Positions 11,901-21,716 of a stretch of DNA of 64,000 nt are shown piece by piece; positions within the stretch are counted from its first letter, which is position 1, and each line of letters opens with the position of its first letter. This DNA is from Trileptium ribeirensis (lineage: Eukaryota; Nematoda; Enoplea; Enoplida; Thoracostomopsidae). The stretch is from positions 1 to 64,000 of the forward strand of contig JASANE010027873.1 of NCBI GenBank assembly GCA_030248225.1. Direction: 5' to 3'. The translations under genes were made by a program, and so were the position numbers. The notes under the pieces were generated by a model. That model ran no database searches. It saw only the letters and a list, made by a program, of their open reading frames with translations, and was not told where the DNA came from.

Positions 11901-12597
11901 AAACATAAACCCTGTGCACGCGGTGCTGTTAATAGACATATTGCTGTTGTGCTTGTCAGTTTTGCTAAACTTATTCATTGATTTGTTAAATTTCGCAGAA
12001 TTTGCTTCTAGCAGCCACAATTGGTATTTCTGTGGTGGCGTTGGTTTCTGTTCGCTTTGTACAACGAAGCATCCCGCTCGCTAATGTTTACGCTATGCGG
12101 GTTCGCAGCTAATTCGGGCTTGATAAACCAGTGATCGCCGAGGACTAGATAATATCAGATTATGGACTTTAGTGTTAGGCTTTGAAGGATTTTGCCGTAA
12201 CTCAGTTTGTTTAGGTTCGCTTTACTTTGTACCGTTCGTCAGGAGCTACTGAACGAGTGCGCAGCTGGGCGACGTATTGGAATCCATGCTCGTATACTGG
12301 CATTTATTATCGCATCAGCTAGCATATGCGTTCAGATTTTGGTTTCAACACCACTCATCATCAATAATGCTGATATGCACTACTAAACTAATTGAGCATG
12401 CTGTTTGGATCTTATCCTGTTAAGGGGTTGGTTGTGCCCTCAACTACAGCAGCAACAGTTCTCTTAGGTAAGTAACTACCACCTGTTCTTGCCTCATACT
12501 CTGTGCGTTTGAAAACATTTAAATGCGTATAAACCATTTCGGGAAAATTTCAATATTAATAAAATGCAAGTGTGTTTTGTCATTACAAGTTACGGAT
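8971..12597. other. Unannotated AT-rich region
   Basis: No gene recognised. 9338-9391 holds an imperfect inverted repeat (TTAAGGCCCC with GGGGCCTAA) around a GC-rich core, and a 12 bp palindrome AGGGCCGGCCCT lies at about 9465-9476; both may be worn transposon pieces. 10920-11290 is rich in GAGTT/AACTC pentamers (listed separately). Open stretches at 9155-9525 and 11125-11376 have no recognisable domain. Confidence 0.5.
10920..11290. repeat. Cluster of GAGTT/AACTC pentamers in both orientations
   Basis: Within about 370 bp, roughly a dozen or more copies of GAGTT or AACTC occur, several as pairs (for example TAACTCGG...GTGAGTTGG and GTGAGTTAACTTTCAAACTCAC). The arrangement is not a regular tandem repeat. 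It may be a decayed palindromic element or simple-sequence drift. Confidence 0.45.
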
Positions 12598-13637
12598 TGT
12601 TGCCTTACTGATAAATTGCTGCTAGGCAGACAATGCAATTTACCGAGCCACCTTTTTATACTGAGGCTTTGCTGATAAATTGCTGCTAGACAGACAATGC
12701 AATTTACCTAGCTACCTTTTTATACTGAGGCTTTGATGCAAAATTGCTGCTAGACAGACAATGCAATTTACCGAGCCACCTTTTTATACTGTGGCTTTGC
12801 TGATAAATTGCTGCTAGGGTGACAATGCAATTTACTGAGCCACCCTTTTAAACTGTGGCTTTGCTGATAAATTGCTGCTAGGCGGACGATGCAATTTACC
12901 GTGCCACCTTTTTATAGAGTGGCCATGCTGATAAATTGCTGCTAGACAGACAATGTAATTTACCGAGCCACCTTTTTATACTGTGGCTTTGCTGATAAAT
13001 TGCTGCTAGACAGACAATGCAATTTACCCCTAGCTACCTTTTTATACTGAGGCTTTGATGCAAAATTGCTGCTAGACAGACAATGCAATTTACCGAGCCA
13101 CCTTTTTATACTGTGGCTTTGCTGATAAATTGCTGCTAGGCCGACAATGCAATTTACTGAGCCACCCTTTTAAACTGTGGCTTTGCTGATAAATTGCTGC
13201 TAGGCGGACGATGCAATTTACCGTGCCACCTTTTTATACAGTGGTCATGCTTATAAATTGCTGCTAGACAGACAATGTAATTTACCGAGCCACCTTTTTA
13301 TACTGTGGCTTTGCTGATAAATTCCTGCTAGGCAGACAATGCAATTTACGGAGCCACCTTTTTATACTGTGGCTTTGCTGATACATTGCTGCTAGGCAGA
13401 CAATGCAATTTACTGAGCTACCTTTTTATACTGTGGCTTTACTGATAAATTGCTGCTAGACAGACAATGTAATTTACCGAGCCACCTTTTTATACTGTGG
13501 CTTTGCTGATACATTGCTTCTAGGTAGACAATGCAATTTACTGAGCTACTTTTTTATACTGTGGCTTTACTGATAAATTGCTGCTAGACAGACAATGCAA
13601 TATACCGAGCTACTTTTTGATGATGTGGCTTTGCTCT
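12598..13637. repeat. Satellite 2: 64 bp unit, about 16 copies
   Basis: The monomer starts at CTGATAAATTGCTGCTAG and recurs every 64 bp (for example 12608 and 12672). A variant with GATGCAAAATTGCTGCTAG occurs at 12733 and again at 13055, 322 bp apart. This is five monomers plus a 2 bp insertion, so a pentameric higher-order repeat is superimposed. Confidence 0.95.
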
Positions 13638-14689
13638 GACTTAATCCGCTCAGTCAAAACAAAACCGAGAACACTAAAGGAACACTGAACTGTTAATATC
13701 TTGAAGGCCGCGAATAATTCCGAGAGTTTTTATCTTCATAAAAAAGGTTTTGTTCTAAATTACCGAATTTCCATTCTGGCAGAACATATTTGTTGCTAAA
13801 CAACATTGGGCTAGGCGTTGCTGCTGTAGCGGTACCGCACACAAACATCCGAAAAACAAATAGGTATCGTACTCCAGTTAATTTTATGGTCATATAACAA
13901 AACAACTAATATTAGATACTCCTAGAAACGTCCTATTCGTGGTATCAGATTCGCTTGGTGGCGTATGATGCAGAAGGAGTTGGATTCCGAGGAAACTACA
14001 AAAAAAATTTCCATAAAAATAGAACGACGTTTTGCATTGATAAAGACGAAGACCAAAAAGCTTTCAAACAGAAAATCAACAACTTAGTGGCAGCGAAATG
14101 ACCTTATCCACGACGAAATTTCGATCGCTGCTGCTGATGATGAAAAAATACTCTAATAATATTTTAAATATATAAATCTAATTTTAATAAGAAATAAATT
14201 CTACGTGACTTCGAAACAGCAACTCGTAAATCCCAATTTTTCTGCCCATCACTCATCAGGCACACAGGAGAGTTACCAACAACGAATTGAATGAATACAA
14301 CAAAAAGTGCTCTATATTCATGAGTTATACACATGTTTATGTCTACATAATGATCAATTTGGTATGTGAAACTTGTACAAGTATATATTTGTAGCACGGG
14401 CAGCTGTGAATTCAAAGATTTGTACGCACTGCTGATGACCAGTTCAAACGAGGGCGATGACATGAATCTGAACGAGTTACCATACGTACAAATCTTTGAA
14501 CACACTGCTTTGTATGCTTCAACTGGATTGTAACATATTCTGCCGTATGTCCAAAAATTTTGTTCACGGCTTTATACATATTAGTCAAAATTCACCATTA
14601 GACTCGGCTGGACGAGGCGCCTCAGAAAATACATATCTCAGCAATATTTATAACAATTTTTTCGATTTTTTAGTTTCCCAATGGTACTA
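13638..14689. other. Unannotated region
   Basis: AT-rich, with no coding or structural feature recognised. The open stretches at 13693-13905 and 14164-14505 on the minus strand show no domain signature. Confidence 0.5.
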
Positions 14690-15070
14690 AAAATTAAAAA
14701 AATTTCCCATTCGAAGAGCATTGACGACCAGAGTAGCGTGATGAGCTTAATTGGTTCACGAGTTATTGCTATTTATGTGAAATCCTAAGCCTAGGTCTAA
14801 GCCTAAGACTGAACCTAAGCCCAAGTCGCCAATCCTAGAACAAGAATGAGATAATTTTAAACCATTTGATTCCGCCCGTCAGTACGGTTTGAATAGTGTA
14901 TAAAATTATATATTTTTCGAGAAAACTTTATTTCCAAAATTTTGGGTAACGAGAGCATTAGTAAACTCAAAATCAAATTTGTCTTAAATATCGCCGAGAC
15001 CGGTATTAAACCGTCTCGTCGAGATTAGGCGAATGGTGGCAAGATTTCCGCTGTATCTTCAACATTAATT
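14690..15070. repeat. Dispersed repeat, copy 1
   Basis: Shares a diverged but collinear set of blocks with 16145-16540: a GACCAG...TGAG block, GGTTCA(C/T)G(A/G)GTTA, ATTTATGTGAAA, a CCTAAG-rich stretch, then CTCGTCGAG and TGTATCTT at the far end. On the minus strand both copies have a weak tRNA-like promoter look (a box-B-like TTCGAA sequence), so a worn tRNA-derived SINE is possible. This copy has an extra CCTAAG-type microsatellite at about 14787-14825. Confidence 0.5.
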
Positions 15071-16144
15071 CATTTCGTGCTGTGGAAGATTATAGAAAAG
15101 ACCCATGACAACAACCAGTACCATGCGAAAGGTATGTAAGCCATAAGGTACAAAAAGTTGGCCCTGTCCAAGTTTTTTATTGGTAATCAAATTTTTTCGA
15201 AATGGCATATAGACACAACGCGTTTAAAACATAAAACAAAATCAGGATGATAAATATTGGAAAACGCAGACTGCCCACTAGATACTCGCGACCATGTTAT
15301 GAACCATTGCGACAAAATGAGACTGTTCTAACGCTGCGGAGTTGTTTAGAAGTGGGCGAATAACGGTGTCTCATTTATCTTTCATTGGACAATGTAAGCG
15401 GCATTATCACAGCAGTCCTAGGACCAGAGGCGCAACTCTCTTTAGCATTGAACGCACCGCTTTTGGGTACTATTATTTCTACTAGAAGTGGAATTCCTGT
15501 ATGCAGTGATTGAACTGACTGTGTACCACGTTACTGTATAATAGAAAACATCACTGTTCTCCAATTCTCACGCCACATATTTTTATTTGTATTTACACCA
15601 CAAAATGTATTATTAGTTTTTTCGAAATTTTTTTTATTGTTTATAGGCTCGATTATAGTATTTTGTTGTTATATTTTATGCGTAAAACAGTCGGTTTATA
15701 TATACTGTAGAAAGCGTAAATGAGCGAGAAAAATTATGCCAATTGAAATTTATATTTAACAGAGGTATAAAAACAGATAAGATACATGTTTTTGAACAAA
15801 GATAAATTATTTTGTTGACATTATGCATGTAACAGTTGGATTTTGTTTTGTTTTCTCGAATTTAAGTCAACTATACTGTTTCAATTCAAGTGGCAATATC
15901 AAACATTTATGTCGAAATATCGAAAAATATTGAAAAACGAAAATAATTAATATAAAGTCTTCCTTTTTTTTATCCAGCCCGAAATTGATCGATTTTGCAG
16001 ATAGATATAGGTATAATTTTGGTGCCGTTCGAGTCTGGTCGAATTTCGGACATATTTATAACATTTTCTATATTTCGGGTTATGCTCGGTACCAAAAAAA
16101 TTCGAAGATATTTGTTTCTTAATATATGTTTAAGTTTATTCATC
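15071..16144. other. Unannotated AT-rich region
   Basis: Nothing recognised. It contains T-rich runs and no open frame of interest. Confidence 0.5.
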
Positions 16145-16540
16145 CTTCAAGTCGCGTTGACCAGCTGAGCCGAATTATGTAGATAAGTTTTAGTCGGTTC
16201 ATGGGTTAAATAAGTTACGCACATTTATGTGAAAACCTAAGCTTAATCATGTGCCTAAAGCCTAAGTCGTTGTGCTGATTATGCTGATTTTTGCGTAGTT
16301 CGACGCAGCTCGACCATGCGGCTCGTGTGGCATATAAGACTATACATGAAGAATTTTTTGATACTATGCAAACTGTACCATATATGTATGTAAGAAATTT
16401 TTCAAAATTTTTTGGGACCTTTTTAGACAGAAAAGAATATAAAAGAAATTTTTTTACCATAAATGTGATTCCACATTTTCAAAACTGACTCGTCGAGCTA
16501 AGTCCAACGGCGCCAAAATCATACATGTATCTTTAAAACT
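16145..16540. repeat. Dispersed repeat, copy 2
   Basis: Partner of 14690-15070. The minus strand reads GGCTCAGCTGGTCAACGCG near 16149-16170, close to an RNA polymerase III box A, with a TTCGAA box-B-like match about 55-60 bp further on near 16101-16106. CCTAAG-rich sequence at about 16229-16266 and CTCGTCGAG...TGTATCTT near 16489-16534 match the other copy. The assignment to a SINE is tentative. Confidence 0.5.
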
Positions 16541-16729
16541 GGCCAATTTCGGGCTGGTGAGGAAATAAAAGAAATCACCCAATGCAAAACAAAAACAAAC
16601 ATCGAATAATCTATTCGGAGCTGGCATATTGGCAACAAACATACTCCTTCGCGTCAGGCACATTTTCAGAAATAAAAAGGCAGATCGTATATTGGTTCGC
16701 CTGCAGGTATGAATATGTACGAAACTAAA

Positions 16730-17070
16730 GGCGTGTGTTTACACGCTGAAACTTTTTGCTAAAATTTTGAGCTCAAAATTTTATCAAATTTTGAGCTAAA
16801 AATCTGATCAAATTTTGTTCAAAATTTGACCGCGAATTTTAAAAGAAATTGCGATGTTTTAAAATTTCAGATAAAGATTTGAGTTCAAACGTTTTCCACC
16901 AATACATCTCATCCATGATTGGCTAAAGGTATATTGTTAAAAAATTTGAACAGTGTTCACACGTTCAAACTTATCAAAAATGCAAAAATGATGCTTTCAA
17001 ATTTTGATCAAAATTGGAGCTCAAATTTTGATTAAAATTTGAGCAAAAAGTTTGAGTGTGTGAACACGCC
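16730..17070. mobile_element. MITE with about 38 bp terminal inverted repeats, TAAA target duplication
   Basis: The left end reads GGCGTGTGTTTACACGCTGA and the right end, on the opposite strand, GGCGTGTTCACACACTCAAA. Both continue into AAACTTTTTGCT and AAATTTT. TAAA flanks the element at 16726-16729 and 17071-17074, fitting a 4 bp target-site duplication. At 341 bp with no coding capacity, it is a non-autonomous DNA transposon. The interior is rich in TTTTGAGCTCAAAA-type self-complementary sequence. The superfamily is not clear from the ends. Confidence 0.8.
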
Positions 17071-17168
17071 TAAAAGCAAAAAGATCGAGTGAACATCACG
17101 CGGTAGCAATATTGGAGGCCATTTTTCTTACAATATTACCGCCGGGATGGAAACACCACTGTAGGAGG

Positions 17169-17814
17169 CAGTGGCGGACCCAGGATTTTCTGGTGGGGGG
17201 ATACCAAAAATTTTTGATGTTTGAAATATGTGTTCGGTTGACTCCAGACTTGTAATTGCATCATATTGACGATATATGAACTCACATAATCAATTTTTCC
17301 CTTAAAATAAAATGTATATATACATTTTTATTAAAAATTTCGAAGTATTTATGCCAAAAAAATTTTAGCCAGGGGGACCCCCTATTTTTCGATTTTTTGG
17401 TCCTGAAAATTTTTGCAACCCCACCCTTAAAGCTCCCTATTTCACCAACCTGCAAAATATACACCTAGCTATGACATTCAACACAGCAGCCACTCCTAGC
17501 TTACGTGGCTGCATGCGATGCGACAAGCCAACAACAACAGAACCAATAACGCGTAACGCTACAAATGCCCACTTACAAACAAAAACATTCAGACAAACAG
17601 ACAACCTGGAGCGAATGCAACGTGCGCAAGTATGTGTATATGCACACGTAAAATCCCTGTGGGTATCAAAAACAAACAAGTTTTATTAAAGATGAAAAAC
17701 GTTTTTCGCTTTTTTCGCTCCTTTTTTGTTTTTTGAAGCCAAAAAAAATTTTCCAAAAAATTCTGGTGGGGGGGATATATCCCCCCTATCCCCCCCCCCC
17801 TGGGTCCGCCCCTG
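17169..17814. mobile_element. Non-autonomous hAT-like transposon (MITE) with 8 bp target duplication
   Basis: The ends are CAGTGGCGGACCCAGG on the left and, on the opposite strand, CAGGGGCGGACCCAGG on the right (15 of 16 match). The identical 8-mer GTAGGAGG flanks the element at 17161-17168 and 17815-17822. An 8 bp duplication and CAGNGGCG termini are hallmarks of the hAT superfamily. The ends continue into G-rich (left) and C-rich (right) tracts that could pair. The 646 bp element has no transposase, so movement would need a transposase in trans. Confidence 0.92.
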
Positions 17815-17822
17815 GTAGGAGG

Positions 17823-18430
17823 AAACGCGCTCCATGGTGAGAGAAATTCCAAAGCAACTCAGAGAAATTCATTTGACAGCGGCTATTGTATTGATACCGT
17901 GTTGTATATGCGAAGCTTACATTATATGTGCATCTCAAATCTGCGACAAATTTTTAAGCTAAACAATGCATAATAAGAATGTGCACTGCAACCGGGCCAC
18001 CGACTTGTCGGGTATATGGGTAGTGCGTCAGGCACCCTGATACAGCAGTCGGGTACCCTGGTACCCGGGTATTAAATGTTTCGAAAGAATTTAAGACCTG
18101 AAAATTAATTATAATCTTAGCTTAAGAATATGGCTAACTCTTAAGCAAGATTACTGAAGTAGAGCGCACACATGATTCATAAGTAGTCCAGAATCTTATT
18201 TTGAACACCAAGAATTTTAATTTGGATACAAGGCTTCTTCTCCACAATTTCTATTAATTATATAAGCGAAATCTTATTGCTCACCAGTGTGTTTCCGACA
18301 ATCGTAGGAAATCAGTAGAGTCCTGCGTATTCACAAATTTTATAGTTTGCATCGCAAAAATAGCAAAAATTAAAACGGTAACTCAATAACAAATATAGCA
18401 GCTAACCACATAAGTTTAAATAATTTATAG
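17823..18430. other. Unannotated region
   Basis: No gene recognised. 18010-18075 is a short GC-rich patch with nested palindromic sequence (GGTACCCTGGTACCCGGGTA). Confidence 0.45.
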
Positions 18431-18433
18431 CGG

Positions 18434-18880
18434 CTTCAAATATCAAATGCTAAGAGTTAAGCGAATTGTTTATTGCTGCGATAAACAGAAAAAAACAAAA
18501 GCATGCAAACATGACTGAGAATTGAATATTAACACGAAGGCTCGATTTTGTCAGCTATATCATGACGCGAACAAGCTATAATATTGCTTCACGAGAAAGC
18601 GTAAATTACAATTTAACTCCCAGAAGTATGGATAAAATGTCACATTATTTCCGTTCTCAACATTCTGATCCCGAAATTTAATCGGAACTGTGGTGCTTAT
18701 ATAAGCTTAATATATCTCTAAGCCTTTGTCGTGGGCAGGTGTCGGACAAACAGCACCGGATGCCCATATTTGCCAAAGCTGCCTTTTCTAACCAAATAAC
18801 GTAATGGTTTTGAAGCTTGCTTATTTAAGGGTAACAATATGACAAGTGAAATGTTATGCATGACTAATTTTTAGCTTTAT
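18434..18880. mobile_element. Dispersed element holding a single diverged copy of the 77 bp satellite monomer
   Basis: 18434-18488 aligns along its length with the monomer of the 38968-43013 array (CTTCAAAT, GCTA, GAGCG-like, GTTT, GC-GC-ATAAAC in the same order). The following 18508-18880 aligns with the flank after that array, about 43060-43430: shared blocks include GGTGCTTA, GCCTTTGT, TAACCAAATAA and GGGTAACAATAT. Similarity is moderate, perhaps 65-70% by eye. The two loci therefore look like copies of one element, one with a single unit and one with an expanded array. Confidence 0.65.
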
Positions 18881-18949
18881 ATGTTTACAAATTTTGAACT
18901 CATTCTTAAATGTCATGATTTCCAACATTTTTGCGTTACAAAATTATAC

Positions 18950-19008
18950 ATTCAAATTTTGAGCTCAAATTTTGAGCAAAAATTTAACGTGTGAACGCAG
19001 CTTTAGAC
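18950..19008. mobile_element. Solo end related to the 16730 MITE
   Basis: Reads TTTGAGCTCAAATTTTGAGC, then AAAAATTTAACGTGTGAACG. This resembles the right end of the 16730-17070 MITE (GAGCAAAAAGTTTGAGTGTG, TGAACACGCC). No left end is obvious nearby. It lies about 90 bp after the stop codon of the SLC22 gene, so it is probably within or close to its 3' untranslated region. Confidence 0.5.
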
Positions 19009-19094
19009 ACTGCTCATTTGAAACTACTAATTTGAAATCTAAACAATGAGAATAATTTTTAGGACTGAAAAAATGTGGGACATGTACAGACCCG

Positions 19095-19888
19095 TTATTC
19101 ATCTTCGTCGTCTGAACCTCCAGAGTGCAGACTTTGAACAAGCGGCGTAACACCTTCACATGGAAGATGGCTACTAATGGGTGGTTGGGGAGTGTCAGGG
19201 TCGTCCATCGTGTCTGGTAAAGGATTTCCTTTTGTTTCCGGCAACAATAGTGCGCCGACAAGTAAAGTAATCAAGCATATAGCGATGTTTACAATGTAAG
19301 GTGCTGATGTCCAATAATTTTCTAGATATATCACTTGTGGTGCAATGATGCTTGCTATTTCACCGGCAATTCCAAAAAACGCAACGGCTATATTTCTTAC
19401 AACCGTTGGAAAGAGTTCAGTTTGGTACTGACCCAAGACAGCCCATAGCAACGTGGCAAGCGCAGCACCCAATAAGCCGAAAACTGTAATCGCATCCAAA
19501 TATTGACCCGACTCTGGCTGAATTTCGTACAGAACAACCGCAGCACACAGAGCTACGACAATAGCTACTATTCCTGTGAAAAATAATGGGCGTCGACCAA
19601 AACACGCTAATTTATGATCGGCAACCCAAATTGTAAATGGCATCCATGACCGGATTGCGCCGTACGCGAATATTAACAGGTACGGACTCCACGCAAGATG
19701 ACGCAGGTTGAACATGAATATGCTTGCCGAAAACGATGCAGAAAACCCGATAAACGACAACGCCAGTGTGTATGCTCGTAGGGAAGGTGTTGACACTAGA
19801 TGACATACAGTATAATGTTGCTGGTATGCGTCTACGCGGATTCCGTTGAGCGATTTGGCGTCAATAGGCTTCATCATGCTATCCGGTC
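19095..19888 (-). CDS. SLC22 transporter exon 4 (helices 7-12, C-terminus)
   Basis: The acceptor TTTTTAAG lies just before 19888. The first two bases, GA, complete a glycine codon begun in exon 3. The exon encodes residues 292-554 and the TAA stop at 19095-19097. It starts with the cytoplasmic loop, then a conserved P-S-L-R-A-Y-T-L entry to helix 7. FGRRP (387-391) is the second-half counterpart of motif A, YQTELFPTVVRN (445-456) is a signature region before helix 11, and LPETKG (506-511) follows helix 12. The tail ends in an acidic cluster (GGSDDEDE). No stops or frame breaks occur, unlike the nearby relics, which argues for a functional gene. No clear AATAAA was found in the first few hundred bases after the stop. 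Confidence 0.92.
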
Positions 19889-20784
19889 CTTAAAAACAAA
19901 ATATTATAAATCCGCTGTGCCTTTTATTTAAAAAACTTTCTTGTACCATAATACACACATGATAGATAAAAATAATGCAAGTTATTGACCTGTGGTAGAA
20001 TATATAGTGTTGTTCTATGTTTTTGGAACAAATATAATTTTTAGTCTTAAGCCTGCTATTATTGTTTTCATAGCAGCTGGACAAACAAGGTTATGTTTTC
20101 ATTATGTTTTCGATATAACGCCATATATGTTGAAGCAAATTTAAATTAAATTGAATTTTTAGGTCAATCAACTTGAAAAAGACAAACAAATTTCTCAGAA
20201 GTGTTTCCGAAAAGAAGCTATATAACTTAAATACATGCAGAGCTAAAAATCAAAACACGGTCGATTATAGGGAATTAGGAACAGTTCTTGAAAACGTTCA
20301 GGTGTCGTTTTTTTATCAGAAACGCGTCACACCATTTAGATGCACTCTTAGTTTATAGGCATTAAAAATAACAGGCCTATAGCTATGGTAAGCGCACTGA
20401 GAAATTTGGTCCCCCTGGTGAAGCTGTCAAGCAGCTTGTTGCAGACGTTTAGACAAATATTTTGTAGCCTAAAGAATATCTTATTTATGCAAGGTGTAGA
20501 TCAAATATGTAAAGGCGGCACTGTAACCATTTGCCGTAAAATCATACGCCATGATCGATCTTCGGTAAGTATAAATATTCGCAACTAACGTTGCGTTTTA
20601 CTGTGCTGAATTGCCACACGGTTGAAGCCACTGACTTCCACAACACGAGGTAGGGCACTGGGTTCTCTGGGAGGGGAATAGCTTAACCACACATGGCGTA
20701 TATACTCCTATGCTTTGCTTTACTGTCATATTCCACATGGGGACACGTACTGGTGGCACGGCCTTCCAGTGTCCTCCCCCCTTG

Positions 20785-20801
20785 CCCTGGCTGCGCCCCT
20801 G
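20785..20801 (-). mobile_element. hAT-like transposon terminus (one end only)
   Basis: On the minus strand this reads CAGGGGCGCAGCCAGGG, followed by G-rich sequence, like the termini of the 17169 hAT MITE. No matching opposite end with a duplicated 8-mer was found. A 7-base match (ATTCGCA) occurs just after it and at about 20577-20583, which might mark the other side of a truncated element. Confidence 0.4.
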
Positions 20802-21716
20802 AATTCGCAGAACCACGCCATTTTGGTGTTTAGTCAACTAGTTTACAGAATGTACGGGTATTTTATTAGTGTATATTTATTATATTATCTGCATTTAAAT
20901 TATGCCGTCAATCCACATATCTGTACGGGTATAATTCTTTAGCTGTTTTATTCTTAAGGTTTTAGCGATTCTAATTCGTCGAATATCGTAGCGGTATTTG
21001 ACCTAGCAGTCTCGCATTTTTCAAGGGTTGAACGTCCGATAACAAAAATTGAGCTCATAAATTTTAGGTTCAATTGATCTTCCAAAACTTGTCGAGATAA
21101 AAGCAGTTTGAATGAATACATTTACTACAACGAGATACATAGTGAAATCATGAGAAAAGTCTAAAACAATGCCACCGCCGTCAGCTGCATAAATGTAAAT
21201 ATTAGGTAAAACTTATGGAATTTTTGAGTTTGAGTTTTTATATTTGAAAAGCGTTAGAGCGATATCTATATCGATCGTTAGCGAGGAATATCGATTCAAA
21301 AATTCCAAGCCCATAATTTACAGACATGTTGGCTCTCTCTGACAAAATTTCTGCCACAATAAAATTTTGTTCAAAGCACTAGAATCACACACATTGCATT
21401 GTTTTGTGTAACTTTTGAGGAAAAGTTGAAAATTACATATCTCAAACTAGATCTTGAACCAAGGACCAGTTGGTCATAATTGATGCTTCAAATAGCTCGC
21501 AAATACCGCAATAATTTGCTTTTGTTCAAATTGTTTCACATGCTATGCCTTAGTAAGTTTATCATGCTTAAGATCTATGGTAAATGAAACTTAACACTCC
21601 AAACTATGTAAAAGAGTCCTCCTCAGTTTTATATTGCAGGTCAATCGCCGTTTTCGAAAGGGCGGTTCGAGAAACCTGAGACGAAAAGTTGGACCATTAA
21701 TAGTTATTTACTAAGT

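Noticed and set aside
20577..20801. Complete hAT element with 7-8 bp duplication
   Set aside because: The left side has no inverted-repeat terminus, so only the right end is annotated.
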